A stretch of DNA of 64,000 bases from Cohnella mopanensis (GTDB lineage: Bacteria > Bacillota > Bacilli > Paenibacillales > Paenibacillaceae): NCBI RefSeq assembly GCF_022352055.1, contig NZ_JAKRWM010000013.1, forward strand, positions 122,564-186,563, written 5' to 3'. The position numbers were made by a program, and so were the translations under genes. The notes under the pieces were generated by a model. It was not told the origin of the DNA, did not search any database, and worked only from the letters and a program-made list of their open reading frames with translations. Shown one piece after another: positions 14,903 to 24,578 of the stretch. Numbering within the stretch: the first letter of the stretch is position 1; every line of letters starts with the position of its first letter.

Positions 14903-16513
14903 ATGTACAACATAGCAATCGTTGACGACGAAGATGAAATAAGGGAAGGCATTGAAGATCTCATCCAATGGGAGAATCATGGTTTTCAATTTATAGGAAG
15001 CTTTGAAAACGGGAATGAAGCGTTGAAAGCATTCGAAGATCGGATCCCCGATTTGGTGCTGACAGATATTTGCATGCCCTATATGGACGGGGTTGAGCTG
15101 ACTCGCCATATTGCGGATAAGTATCCGTTGACCAAGGTGATTATGCTGACCGGTTATGATGACTTTGAGTATACCCAGCAGGCGATTCAGCTGAGGGTGT
15201 ATGATTACTTATTGAAACCGTTCTCGGCCAATCAGCTTCGAAACGTGCTGGATAAAGCCAAACTCGAAATGGATGAAGACAATCGAAAGAAAGAAGACAT
15301 CCGCAAGCTTAAGCTTCAATTGAATCAAAGCTTGCCTCTATTAAAAGAACGGTTTCTCGAAAGCTTGGTCACGGCGCCTATGAAGGGAAAAGAAATAGCG
15401 GAGAAGCTGGCATTTTTTAATCTCCCTCTTTCAGGATCTTGTTACGTTGCGATCGTTATTGATGTGGATGATTTCGGAGAACGAGAGTTGTCCCAGTCCG
15501 TGACGGAACAGGAGTTGATGTATTATGCGGTCTACAATATTATCGAAGAAATTATGGGGTCAGATCAAAGTATTGTTTTTCGCAATCGCGAAGACAGAAT
15601 CGTTGTGATCCTATCCGATGAAGATACATCTAAGGTTCAGGGAATGGCTCAAGCTCTTTCGGAAGAGACGCGGATGAGCGTAGAGAGTTATTTGAGATTT
15701 ACGGTAACGATCGGCATCGGCAATCCCATCAGTTCCTTGCAAGGAATCGTTCAAGCGTATCAAAGTGCATTAGCAGCGCTAGATAACCGGTTTTTATTAG
15801 GGAAAAATAAAGTCATCACGTATCCCGAACTTGATATCAACCAAAGTACACACATTGCAATGTACCCGGAGTGGGAGAAAAAGTTGATCCTGGCCGTAAG
15901 AACAGGGACGGGCAATGAAGTCAACACGGCAATTGAAGACTATATCCGAAATTTAAAGAACTCATTCATTCCGATGAAACAATGTTATTTCTATATCCAT
16001 AAAGTTTGCTTGGCCCTCAAGGATACCATGGAGGAATTCGGACAATTAGAGCTTTTTGGAGATCCAATAGAGCGATTGGCGGAAATAGATCAATACAAAA
16101 CGCTAGATGAAATAGAACGATGGTTATCTGTAATTTGCAAACAGATTGTCGAATCCGTATCCGGGCAAAGCAACAATTTATCGAAGACGAAAGTCATGAT
16201 GGCCGAGAAATATATCAAAGATCATTTTTCCAACGAAACATTAGCTTTGTCGGATGTTTGTCAACATGTGCAGATCAGCCCGAGCTATTTCGGTACGGTG
16301 TTCAAAACTTATACGGGAGAAACGTTCATTGAATATGTAACCCGGATCCGGATCGAGAAGGCGATGGAGCTCCTCAAATGCACCGATCTGAAAACCTATG
16401 AAATCGCTCACAATACAGGCTACAAAGACCCTCATTATTTCAGCTTAATATTCAAGAAGAAAGCAGGCGTTTCACCTACGGAATATCGCGGGAAAATCAG
16501 GAACGATCCATAG
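14903..16513 (+). CDS. YesN-type response regulator with AraC DNA-binding domain
   Basis: A 536-residue regulator. The receiver domain (1-120) has the acidic pair D8/D9, phospho-acceptor D55 (TDICMP) and Lys in LLKPFS. A long middle region (~140-420) is typical of YesN proteins. The C-terminal AraC domain has two helix-turn-helices (LSDVCQHVQISPSYFGTVFK and YEIAHNTGYKDPHYFS). It should activate sugar-uptake genes when phosphorylated by the kinase encoded next. The start is ATG 14903, preceded by GGAGGGC; the frame extends 14 codons further upstream without a binding site. The likely target is the direct repeat before the transporter operon at 20.75 kb. Confidence 0.9.
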   Translation: MYNIAIVDDEDEIREGIEDLIQWENHGFQFIGSFENGNEALKAFEDRIPDLVLTDICMPYMDGVELTRHIADKYPLTKVIMLTGYDDFEYTQQAIQLRVYDYLLKPFSANQLRNVLDKAKLEMDEDNRKKEDIRKLKLQLNQSLPLLKERFLESLVTAPMKGKEIAEKLAFFNLPLSGSCYVAIVIDVDDFGERELSQSVTEQELMYYAVYNIIEEIMGSDQSIVFRNREDRIVVILSDEDTSKVQGMAQALSEETRMSVESYLRFTVTIGIGNPISSLQGIVQAYQSALAALDNRFLLGKNKVITYPELDINQSTHIAMYPEWEKKLILAVRTGTGNEVNTAIEDYIRNLKNSFIPMKQCYFYIHKVCLALKDTMEEFGQLELFGDPIERLAEIDQYKTLDEIERWLSVICKQIVESVSGQSNNLSKTKVMMAEKYIKDHFSNETLALSDVCQHVQISPSYFGTVFKTYTGETFIEYVTRIRIEKAMELLKCTDLKTYEIAHNTGYKDPHYFSLIFKKKAGVSPTEYRGKIRNDP

Positions 16514-16537
16514 CCTGAAGTGGAGGGGAATTGACAA

Positions 16538-18292
16538 TTGCGCCTGTTCGCGTTTAGACGTATTCAATCGAGTATCGCGGTTGCTTTCTCCTGTTTAATC
16601 TTATTAACGACTTTGATATTGAGTTTTATTTCCTATCATTTGTCAGCGGATGCAGTAAAAAAGAAATCACAGGACTCTACCAATGAGATTATCAACCAAG
16701 TCAATACAAGCATTAATTCCTATATTTCGAGTATGGAATATATATCCGTGATGGCGTTGAATAATGCGGATATTAGAGACTTTATCCGATCCTCAAGAAA
16801 TGTTAAGTTGGTTAGCGATAACGAAACCAGACGGAGAATCAGCGATTATTTCCATTCTGTGTTAAGTTCTCATAAAGATATCACGTCGGTCATGTTATTC
16901 GGAGACAACGGCTCTCTTTATGTATCCGATCGGGACAATCCTAATTTGAAGCCGAATTTGAATGTGAGCAAACAATCTTGGTTCGTAAAAGCTAAGGAAG
17001 CACAAGGGTTAGTTGTGGTCTCACCGCCGCATATTCAAAACCTGTATCAAAAAGAATACCGCTGGGTGATCACGTTAAGCCGAGAAATTCGGAGCGCGGA
17101 TGACAAACAAAGTCTGGGTGTATTTTCAATCGATTTGGATTTCGAAGTCATTAACAAAATATGCAACGATATCCGTATAGGAAATAGCGGCTATCTATTT
17201 ATCGTGGATGAAGTGGGTAAAATCATCTATCATCCTCAGCAGCAAATCCTTTACAGCAATCTGAAATCGGAAATGATATCCCAAGTCCTTAATTCCAATA
17301 CAGGAAGCTTTACAACCGATGAAGGCAATGATAGCCGGATGTATATGATCAAAAAATCAGGTTTTGGCTGGAACATTGTCGGTGTTGCCTATCTGAATGA
17401 GCTTGTGAGCAATAAACAGGAGATGCAGCAGTCGTTTTTCCTCTGGGGTTTTGTATGTCTGGTGATTGGCTTGGCTTTGGCGGTCCTGCTCTCTCGTAGA
17501 TTGTCTAGTCCGGTGAAAAGGCTTGAGTCGTGCATGAGGGAAATTGAAAAAGGCAATTTCGACATCCGATCAGACATCCTTTCGGTCAATGAGATCGGTA
17601 AATTGAGTTTACGCTTCAACATGATGATCGGTAAAATAAGAGAACTCATGGATCACATTATGATGGAACAAGAGTTTAAACGAAAAAGCGAGTTGAAAGC
17701 GCTTCAGGCGCAAATCAATCCGCATTTTCTTTATAACACGCTGGGTTCCATTGTTTGGATGGCCGAAAAGAACAAGATGGAAGAAGTCGTAACGATGACC
17801 GTGGCGCTAGGCAACTTGTTCCGCGCCAGTATTGGCAAAGGCAGCGAGCTCATTCCTATTCAGGCGGAAATGGAGCATATCAAACATTATTTGACGATCC
17901 AGAAAATACGGTACAAGTCTATGGATTATCAAATTGATGTCGACGATCGAATTTTGAATTTCAAAACGTTGAGGCTGATTTTGCAACCGCTAGTTGAAAA
18001 TTGTATCTATCATGGAATCAAATACAAAACCGGCACAGGAATCATTCAAGTTACGGGCGAACTTATGCAAGATTGTATATTGCTCAAAGTGATCGATAAC
18101 GGAATAGGGATGCAAGAAGAACAACGGGAACGAATTTTATTACAGGATCAACCCTTCGAAGATAAAGGGGTAGGCGTTACCAATGTCAACGAACGATTGC
18201 GTCTTGCCTTCGGCGAACGTTATGGGTTGAGCTATAATAGCGTCCTTGGGACAGGGACCGAAGTAACGGTCTGCATCCCCATTATCGATTAG
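16538..18292 (+). CDS. YesM/LytS-type membrane sensor histidine kinase
   Basis: A 584-residue kinase. Membrane helices lie near residues 11-33 and 295-315 and flank a Cache-like extracellular domain. HAMP follows (SRRLSSPVKRLESCM, to ~375), then the His_kinase box with phospho-His H396 (QAQINPHFLYNTLGSI). An ATPase domain completes it (LRLILQPLVENCIYHG, DNGIGM, GVGVTNVNERL). It should phosphorylate the YesN regulator. The start is TTG 16538, 9 nt after GGAGGGG. It is followed 13 nt later by a binding-protein gene, an arrangement seen in LytS/XylFII-type systems where the binding protein presents sugar to the kinase. Confidence 0.9.
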   Translation: MRLFAFRRIQSSIAVAFSCLILLTTLILSFISYHLSADAVKKKSQDSTNEIINQVNTSINSYISSMEYISVMALNNADIRDFIRSSRNVKLVSDNETRRRISDYFHSVLSSHKDITSVMLFGDNGSLYVSDRDNPNLKPNLNVSKQSWFVKAKEAQGLVVVSPPHIQNLYQKEYRWVITLSREIRSADDKQSLGVFSIDLDFEVINKICNDIRIGNSGYLFIVDEVGKIIYHPQQQILYSNLKSEMISQVLNSNTGSFTTDEGNDSRMYMIKKSGFGWNIVGVAYLNELVSNKQEMQQSFFLWGFVCLVIGLALAVLLSRRLSSPVKRLESCMREIEKGNFDIRSDILSVNEIGKLSLRFNMMIGKIRELMDHIMMEQEFKRKSELKALQAQINPHFLYNTLGSIVWMAEKNKMEEVVTMTVALGNLFRASIGKGSELIPIQAEMEHIKHYLTIQKIRYKSMDYQIDVDDRILNFKTLRLILQPLVENCIYHGIKYKTGTGIIQVTGELMQDCILLKVIDNGIGMQEEQRERILLQDQPFEDKGVGVTNVNERLRLAFGERYGLSYNSVLGTGTEVTVCIPIID

Positions 18293-18305
18293 GGAAGGCG
18301 ATACG

Positions 18306-19304
18306 ATGTTTACGAGAAAAAAGGTATTGCTGATAGGCTTGTTACTAACTGGCTCATTGTTCATCATCCTATTTGGTTTCTTTAATTTCGCTCCGAAAAA
18401 AGCATCGGATGTAAAACCTAAGATTTTGATCGTTACCAAGACAAGCGATCCGAACGTGGAATTCTGGCAGGCATTAGCTGCAGGGACCAAAGTTGCGGCG
18501 AAGGAGTTCGGGGTTGATATTGAAATTGTAGGCCCGCGTACGGAAAGTGATGTAGAGGGTCAAATTAACCTATTAAATACCATCGTTAATTATGGACCAC
18601 TGCCCGATGCCATTATTCTGGCGCCGATTGATTATGAAAAGATGATTCCAACGATCGAAAAAATAATAAAAGCAGGTATTGAGCTTGTCACCATCGATTC
18701 CTCCGTAAAAGGTGGTTTATCAAGTAGCGCCATCTATACAGACAATATCGCAGCAGGAGACAAAGCGGGGACCGAGGCAGCTGCGCTACTCAGCTCTTCG
18801 TCACGGGTTGCTATTATTAATTCTGATAGAGAGTCATCATCGTTATATGAAAGGGAAAGCGGTGTAAGACAGGCGTTTGCACGCTTTCCCGGAATCCACA
18901 TCATGGACACTTACTTCTGTAATGGCGAGGAGGAGAAGGCTTATGAAATCACCAAAAAACTTCTCAGTGGCAATGATCCGGTTGACGGAATCATTACTCT
19001 GAACGAAACGGCTACACAAGGCGCTGCTCGGGCTGTAAAAGATTTGGGATTACAACGAGGGGTGAAGCTGGTCGGATTCGACAGCTCTATTCAAGGAATT
19101 AGTCAGCTGGAAGAGGGAGAACTTCAGGCGATCGTTGTGCAGAAACCATTCAATATGGGGTATTTGGCTGTGAAATCATCCGTTAAAGTCTTAAACAAGA
19201 TGAACGTCGATTCACACATCGATACGGGGTCAGAGGTTATTACCCAAGCCAATATGTACACGGATGAGAATGAAAAGCTTCTTTTCCCGTTCGGAGAAAG
19301 GTAG
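18306..19304 (+). CDS. Membrane-anchored sugar-binding protein (RbsB/XylF-like), probable co-sensor
   Basis: A 332-residue periplasmic-binding-protein fold of the ribose/xylose type (ILIVTKTSDPNVEFWQALAAG, DAIILAPIDYEKMIPTIEK, KLVGFDSSIQGI). The N-terminus is a single hydrophobic helix (residues 8-28) without a lipobox Cys, so it is likely anchored by an uncleaved helix. It sits directly behind the kinase and is separate from the transporter's own lipoprotein. In the clostridial XylFII-LytS-YesN system a protein of this type binds the kinase's extracellular domain; the same role is inferred here. Confidence 0.8.
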   Translation: MFTRKKVLLIGLLLTGSLFIILFGFFNFAPKKASDVKPKILIVTKTSDPNVEFWQALAAGTKVAAKEFGVDIEIVGPRTESDVEGQINLLNTIVNYGPLPDAIILAPIDYEKMIPTIEKIIKAGIELVTIDSSVKGGLSSSAIYTDNIAAGDKAGTEAAALLSSSSRVAIINSDRESSSLYERESGVRQAFARFPGIHIMDTYFCNGEEEKAYEITKKLLSGNDPVDGIITLNETATQGAARAVKDLGLQRGVKLVGFDSSIQGISQLEEGELQAIVVQKPFNMGYLAVKSSVKVLNKMNVDSHIDTGSEVITQANMYTDENEKLLFPFGER

Positions 19305-19316
19305 TGTGAGGAACAA

Positions 19317-20690
19317 TTGAATAGGAATCGGGTGCTCCTCTGTAGTATTCTTCTAATCGCTCTATCCCTTTCCCTTTGGAGTAATAGGGCTGGAACGGGA
19401 AGCCATTCCGTTCAACCAAGGGTAGATGCGGACAGCAATCTGGCCGCTGGTAAAAGGGTTTATGAAGGCATAATATTGAGAGCGGCCTTAATCGGCGGCG
19501 GAATGTACGAGCCTTTGTACGAATCAATTGCTAAATTCGAGCGGGATACCGGTGCCAAGGTGGAGATCGCTTTTAAAGGGAATAATTACGAGTTGGACAA
19601 GAAGATCAATCAAGATGTCGTCAAGCATTCGATTAACTATGATGTCATATCGACTCATACAAGCCTTTTTTTGCAGTATGCCGACGATTTAGAACCTTTG
19701 AATTCTTGGTTTACGGATGATGAACTCCAAGACTTCTCCCCGTCTATTCTGTATGCCGGAAAGATAGACGGAGATCAGCTTATGATTCCGAGATTGGCGG
19801 ATATCAGCGTGTATTTTTATCGCACGGATCTGTTTAATGATGAAGCGAACAAAAGTAAATTCAAAGCCATCTATAAATATGATCTAGCCCCGCCTGAGAC
19901 CTTAGATCAAATGAAAGATATCGCGGTTTTTTTCTCAACGATAGAGTACGGCTTATCCGGCATACAGTTTGCCGGTAAAGAAGAAGCGATCACAGGCCGG
20001 TTCATGGAACTTACGCAGGCATTCGGTGGCGACTTTTTCGACGAGAATAAGAAAGTGATTTTGAATGAAATAGGCGGATTGAAAGCTGCCCAATATTTAC
20101 GCGATTTGTATTCTGTGGGGGCAATGCCGAAAGACATGCTTAATTACCTCTGGGATGAAGAGGAATATAACTTTGCAAGCGGTAAAGTGGCCATGTATTC
20201 GGAGTGGCCTGGATGGTATTCCACGTTGGATGACCCGACAAGCTCAACCGTAGCGGGGAAGTTCGATGTTTTTCGCGCTCCGGCTGGACCCAGCGGCGTT
20301 CATCCAGGTTGGGGCGGTGCCCATGGATTCGCGATTATGAAGTCAAGTAATCATAAACAAGCGGCTGCAGCACTTGTTAAGTTTTTGACGAGCGCGGAGA
20401 ACATGACGAGTGAATCGAAACTCGGTTCTACCCCCGTTCGTTTGTCCGTTTGGGAAAAGGTGTTAAACGATGCCAAGACGGGGGATCCTCGCAAACGGAA
20501 TTTTTACAAAGTATTGAATACGGCGCTAACGGAGGACTTTCGTACCCCTCCTCCTATTAAACAATGGATTCCCTTGTCTGATATTTTATACCCCTATCTC
20601 CAGCGAATCATAATCGGGGACATTTCCCCCAAGCAAGGGCTGGACGCCGCAGCGAAGGAAATTACGAGAATGATGGCTCAACCTGAATGA
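19317..20690 (+). CDS. Extracellular solute-binding protein, family 1 (MalE-like)
   Basis: A 457-residue binding protein. It has an N-terminal hydrophobic segment (6-23) without a lipobox Cys, then the family-1 pattern (YEPLYESIAKFERDTGAKVE, YDVISTHTS, AMYSEWPGWYSTL, GWGGAHGFAIMKSSNHKQAA). Family-1 proteins normally serve CUT1 importers for oligosaccharides, yet no CUT1 permease is nearby. It may feed another permease, or act as a second sensory input to the kinase in the same operon. TTG 19317 follows GAGGA. Four genes (14903-20690) end at the hairpin at 20707. Confidence 0.85.
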   Translation: MNRNRVLLCSILLIALSLSLWSNRAGTGSHSVQPRVDADSNLAAGKRVYEGIILRAALIGGGMYEPLYESIAKFERDTGAKVEIAFKGNNYELDKKINQDVVKHSINYDVISTHTSLFLQYADDLEPLNSWFTDDELQDFSPSILYAGKIDGDQLMIPRLADISVYFYRTDLFNDEANKSKFKAIYKYDLAPPETLDQMKDIAVFFSTIEYGLSGIQFAGKEEAITGRFMELTQAFGGDFFDENKKVILNEIGGLKAAQYLRDLYSVGAMPKDMLNYLWDEEEYNFASGKVAMYSEWPGWYSTLDDPTSSTVAGKFDVFRAPAGPSGVHPGWGGAHGFAIMKSSNHKQAAAALVKFLTSAENMTSESKLGSTPVRLSVWEKVLNDAKTGDPRKRNFYKVLNTALTEDFRTPPPIKQWIPLSDILYPYLQRIIIGDISPKQGLDAAAKEITRMMAQPE

Positions 20691-20706
20691 ATCATATGAA
20701 AGATAG

Positions 20707-20744
20707 AAGCTGCCTCTCCTATATGGAAGGCAGCTTTGTCTATG
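20707..20744 (+). terminator. Probable terminator or attenuator after the sensory operon
   Basis: AAGCTGCCT (20707-20715) pairs perfectly with AGGCAGCTT (20728-20736) around a 12-nt loop. The following TTGTCTATG is only a weak T tract, so some read-through into the transporter genes is possible. Confidence 0.55.
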
Positions 20745-20748
20745 TAAA

Positions 20749-20811
20749 GTGGAAATCTAGACCATCAACGTGGAAATCTCCATTAACTTTAGATGACAAT
20801 CAAAGTACTAT
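20749..20811 (+). promoter_or_regulatory. 21-bp-spaced direct repeat upstream of the ABC transporter promoter
   Basis: GTGGAAATCT occurs at 20749-20758 and again at 20770-20779, exactly 21 bp (two helical turns) apart. The second copy ends 3 bp before a -35-like TTAACT (20783-20788), which is 17 bp from TACTAT (20806-20811). This is the layout of an AraC-type class II activator site. The YesN regulator encoded upstream is the obvious candidate. Confidence 0.65.
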
Positions 20812-20863
20812 CTTCATAGGAGTTGTGACGATTTAGAGAAATTCTTAGCTGGAGGGCACGTGC

Positions 20864-21874
20864 ATGAAGAACAGTATAGAGTTAACGGCAGAGTACAAAG
20901 AAGTCAAAGGTAAGAGTAACGTTGTGGTAGCCCTCCTTAAGCGAAGCGAAACAAGTGTAATCGTAGCAACGCTTGTGTTATTCATCGTATTTGCGATTGG
21001 ATCTTCAAGTTTTTTATCCTCTTACAATCTATTCAATGTGTTTAGGACCACTTCGTTGTATATGTTCGTGGCTTTAGGTCAAGCCATCGTGCTTGTCATT
21101 GGCGGGATGAATTTGTCCTTGGGCGCGATCGGCGGTCTCTCAGTCGTGACCGCGGGCGTTGCTATGGACACCTGGGGGCTGCCTTGGTGGATGGGTGTCA
21201 TTCTAGCAATCATCGTCGGCGCTATAGCGGGATTTATTAACGGTATTTTTATTGTTCGTTTGAAACTGAATTCTTTCGTTGTAACGCTGGCGACTTCGTT
21301 TATCTTCACGGGCCTCGTATTCGGGATTTCGAAAGGGTACCCGTACACCGGAATTCCAAAAGGGTTTACTTTGATGGGCAGGGACGGGTTCCTGGGGATC
21401 CCCTACTTGTTCTGGCTAATGATCGTGACATTAATCGTCTTGTGGTACGTATTCAAGTACACGGTAATTGGCAGACAAATTCTCGCGACGGGCGGCAATA
21501 TCGTCGCTGCGAGATATTCTGGCATCAAGACGGATCGAATTGTTCTGCTCGGCAACGTATTATCGGGAGTTTTTGCTGCCGTCGCAGGCTTGTTATGGAT
21601 ATCGCGTATGGGCTCAGCTACGCCGGCAACCGGAAGTGATTGGATGATCATTTCGTTCGCGGTTGCGGTCATTGGGGGCACAGCTCTTAGCGGGGGGGCG
21701 ATCAGCGCCATTGGACTTGGAACAGCCGCGTTGATGATTGCGTTAATCAATAACGGATTAATTATGCTTGGCGCAAATGTGTATTTCGAACAATCCTTCC
21801 TTGGCGTCATTATCATGCTGGCGGTTCTAGCCGAGAGCTTCCGTATGAAGCTACATTCATCACGCAAACGCTAA
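20864..21874 (+). CDS. CUT2 sugar ABC transporter permease (RbsC-like)
   Basis: A 336-residue membrane protein with about eight to ten helices. The BPD_transp_2 signature region is present: VLVIGGMNLSLGAIGGL early, then GRQILATGGNIVAARYSGI in the coupling loop facing the ATPase, then VIGGTALSGG. CUT2 permeases form a homodimer for monosaccharide import (ribose, xylose or galactose type). GGAGGG precedes ATG 20864. It is first in a permease-ATPase-binding-protein operon, the reverse of the common RbsACB order. Confidence 0.9.
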   Translation: MKNSIELTAEYKEVKGKSNVVVALLKRSETSVIVATLVLFIVFAIGSSSFLSSYNLFNVFRTTSLYMFVALGQAIVLVIGGMNLSLGAIGGLSVVTAGVAMDTWGLPWWMGVILAIIVGAIAGFINGIFIVRLKLNSFVVTLATSFIFTGLVFGISKGYPYTGIPKGFTLMGRDGFLGIPYLFWLMIVTLIVLWYVFKYTVIGRQILATGGNIVAARYSGIKTDRIVLLGNVLSGVFAAVAGLLWISRMGSATPATGSDWMIISFAVAVIGGTALSGGAISAIGLGTAALMIALINNGLIMLGANVYFEQSFLGVIIMLAVLAESFRMKLHSSRKR

Positions 21875-21889
21875 GAAAGGAGAGTTAAT

Positions 21890-23398
21890 ATGCTGGAATT
21901 ACGGGGTATCAGCAAAATTTTCCCGGGCGTCAAAGCGCTCGATAATGTATCAATTACGTTTCGTCCTGGCGAAGTGCACGGGCTACTTGGGGAAAATGGA
22001 GCCGGCAAAAGCACTTTGATTAAAATTATATGCGGCATGTACCAGCCGGACGAAGGCGAAGTGTTCCTAAACGGCAAGCAAGTGCGCTTCGAAAGCTTCC
22101 GGGATGCCTTGGAACATGAGATCAGTATCGTGAACCAAGAAATCCAAGTTATTCCCCAGTATACGATCGCGGAGAACATCTTCATTGATAAGATCGGTAA
22201 ATATGCGAAAGCAGGAATCGTAAATTGGAAGCTCATCAATGAGATGGCGGGCAAATATTTGAAGATGGTCGGTTTGGAGTTGGAACCTACGACCATTATT
22301 GGCGGATTGAGCGCAGCCCAGAAGCAGCTCGTGCAAATCGCTAAGGCGCTATCCTCCAATGCGAAGGTACTGTTGTTAGATGAACCTACTTCTTCCTTGA
22401 CCAAGCATGAAGCGGAATATCTGTTTAAGCTTGTCGCCAAGCTGAGAGAGCAAGGCGTTGTCCTTATATTCGTTTCCCATAAGCTTGAAGAAGTATTGGA
22501 GATATGCGATAAGGTGTCCGTGCTTCGCGACGGTAATTACGTAGGGACCAAAGTGCGAGAAAATTTGACCAAACAAGATATCGTCAAGATGATGATCGGT
22601 CGCGAGACTCAAGATCGTTACTTGGGAAAATTGGATATCAACTATGATCGTAAAGTGCTAGAGGTCAAAGATTTATCGCAAGCCGGAAGGTTTAGCAATA
22701 TTAACTTCGATTTGTACGAAGGTGAAATATTAGGTTTCTACGGACTCGTGGGCTCGGGCCGAACTGAGCTAGCGAAGATCATCATCGGCGAAGATACGAA
22801 AGACTCCGGTGAAGTAAGGATAAACGGCAAGAAAGCCGTCCCTGAAAGCATGGCAGACAGTCTGTACAAATACCGGCTTGGCTATGTATCTGAGAATCGC
22901 AAAGAAGAAGGTCTCCTGCTAGACGAAAGTGTAAAGACGAATATCGGAATTACGATCTGGAAGAAGATCGTTCATCCGTTTACGCGGAAGCTGAATTTGA
23001 CATCGGAGAAGTCCGAAGCCAGAAGAATGGTCGAAGCGCTCAAAATAAAAGTAACCAGTGCTGAAGATATTGTTGGCAAACTCAGTGGGGGAAACCAGCA
23101 GAAGGTAAGTATAGCGAAGTGGTTGGCGGCCGGATGCGACATTCTTATCATCGATGAGCCTTCTGTCGGTGTTGATGTCGGGGCGAAGGAATATATACAT
23201 CAATTGATTTGGGATTTGGCGAAAGTCGAGAAGAAATCGATTATCGTCATCTCCTCCGATTTGCCCGAGTTGTGTACTCTTGCCAGAAGAATATTAGTCT
23301 TCAGCGAGTATCGAATCGCAGGCGAATTAAACGATATCAATGACGAATACCACTCGTATGACGAGTTAAGCGGTCGCATTGGCCAGTACATGGCTTAG
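21890..23398 (+). CDS. CUT2 sugar ABC transporter ATP-binding protein (RbsA/MglA-like)
   Basis: A 502-residue duplicated ATPase. Domain 1 has Walker A GENGAGKST, a signature-like LSAAQKQLVQIAKAL and Walker B VLLLDEPTSSLT. Domain 2 has a degenerate Walker A GLVGSGRTE, LSGGNQQKVSIAKWL and ILIIDEPSVGVD. The asymmetric second Walker A is normal for this family. It powers the adjacent permease. It starts 15 nt after the permease stop, with AAAGGAGAG upstream. Confidence 0.92.
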   Translation: MLELRGISKIFPGVKALDNVSITFRPGEVHGLLGENGAGKSTLIKIICGMYQPDEGEVFLNGKQVRFESFRDALEHEISIVNQEIQVIPQYTIAENIFIDKIGKYAKAGIVNWKLINEMAGKYLKMVGLELEPTTIIGGLSAAQKQLVQIAKALSSNAKVLLLDEPTSSLTKHEAEYLFKLVAKLREQGVVLIFVSHKLEEVLEICDKVSVLRDGNYVGTKVRENLTKQDIVKMMIGRETQDRYLGKLDINYDRKVLEVKDLSQAGRFSNINFDLYEGEILGFYGLVGSGRTELAKIIIGEDTKDSGEVRINGKKAVPESMADSLYKYRLGYVSENRKEEGLLLDESVKTNIGITIWKKIVHPFTRKLNLTSEKSEARRMVEALKIKVTSAEDIVGKLSGGNQQKVSIAKWLAAGCDILIIDEPSVGVDVGAKEYIHQLIWDLAKVEKKSIIVISSDLPELCTLARRILVFSEYRIAGELNDINDEYHSYDELSGRIGQYMA

Positions 23399-23400
23399 GC

Positions 23401-23433
23401 TTTAAGTGGAAGCACTCCCTGCTTCCAATTTAA
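23401..23433 (+). other. Intercistronic stem-loop between ATPase and binding-protein genes
   Basis: TGGAAGC (23407-23413) pairs with GCTTCCA (23421-23427), and flanking TTTAA/TTAAA can extend the stem. No T tract follows. Such hairpins commonly stabilise the upstream mRNA end or raise the relative expression of the binding protein. Confidence 0.5.
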
Positions 23434-23473
23434 ATAGAAATGAAAAGGCTTTCAACTTTGAGGAGGAATTAAG

Positions 23474-24541
23474 ATGAGAAAAGTAATCAAAGCGGGTCTT
23501 CTTTCAATGAGTACAGTATTGCTTTTAGGAACGGTATTGGCAGGCTGTGGATCTAATAACTCTAGCAATTCTTCTCCTAGCGCGGCAAATGCTTCGCCGG
23601 CAGCAGCAACTGATTATAAACTGGCTTGGTATGCATCCGCACCACATCCCTATTTCGAAGAAGTGAAAAAAGGCGTAGTAGCATTTGAAAATGACTTCGG
23701 CATTCCGGTTGAAAAACAAATCGGGCCGGACTGGAATCAACCAAGTGAGACAGATAATGTACAAGCTCTAGCAGCAAAAGGGTATAAATATTTCTCAATC
23801 TATCCATCGGATGGAAGCGGTGCTAACGGACTTTACGAAGAGTTGACTGCGCGCGGTGTGAAGTTCGTCAACTTCGGAGCTTCTACGGTTATGCCAACTC
23901 CTGCATCGTTCTTCGTGGGAACGGATGCCAAAGCAGCGGCCATGCAAGCGACAGAGAAGCTGATCAGCTTGATGGGCGGCAAAGGTAATATCGTAAACGT
24001 GCTTGAAGTACTGGAAGACTCGAATACGAAATTACGTAAAGAAGGCGTCGAAGAAGTCGTCAAGAAATATCCGGATGTTCATATCATTCAAGAAATTTCT
24101 GGCATGAAGAGTACGGAAGAAGCGGTTCAGAAAGTAGACAGCGCAATTGCTGCCAATATCGATAAAGTAGACGGCATTATCGCAACCGGATTTACACCTT
24201 CCGTTGCCATCGCTCAGGTTATGGACGATTACAAGAAAAAAGGCGGCAATCGGACGATTCATTCGATCGGCATGGATACGGATCCTATCGTGATTAAAGC
24301 CATTAAAGATGGCGTGATGGATGCGACTATTGCACAGAACTCTTATGGCGCCGGATACTTGTCCATGCTGTTGCTGAAGCTGATGGCTGACGGATATACG
24401 CCGAAGCAAGACGCATACGCGGTTGACGGTGGCATTGTCGTCGTGACGAAAGACAATGTAGATACGTATGAAGGCGATATTAGGAATGAAACGAATAATC
24501 TTAAAAATGCATTGTTAGCCACTTATTTGGAAAAGAAATAA
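23474..24541 (+). CDS. CUT2 sugar-binding lipoprotein (RbsB-like)
   Basis: A 355-residue lipoprotein. The signal peptide ends in LAGC (lipobox), followed by an Asn/Ser-rich linker. The type-I binding fold is then seen in YKLAWYASAPHPYFEEVKKG, KGYKYFSIYPSDGSG, VDGIIATGFTPSVAIAQ and SIGMDTDPIVIKAIKDG. It delivers an unidentified monosaccharide or similar ligand to the adjacent permease. GAGGAGGAATTAAG gives a very strong binding site before ATG 23474, consistent with high expression. Terminator hairpins follow. Confidence 0.9.
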   Translation: MRKVIKAGLLSMSTVLLLGTVLAGCGSNNSSNSSPSAANASPAAATDYKLAWYASAPHPYFEEVKKGVVAFENDFGIPVEKQIGPDWNQPSETDNVQALAAKGYKYFSIYPSDGSGANGLYEELTARGVKFVNFGASTVMPTPASFFVGTDAKAAAMQATEKLISLMGGKGNIVNVLEVLEDSNTKLRKEGVEEVVKKYPDVHIIQEISGMKSTEEAVQKVDSAIAANIDKVDGIIATGFTPSVAIAQVMDDYKKKGGNRTIHSIGMDTDPIVIKAIKDGVMDATIAQNSYGAGYLSMLLLKLMADGYTPKQDAYAVDGGIVVVTKDNVDTYEGDIRNETNNLKNALLATYLEKK

Positions 24542-24578
24542 TAAAGTAGCTTGGTTAACTGAATGATAAGAGATTAAT

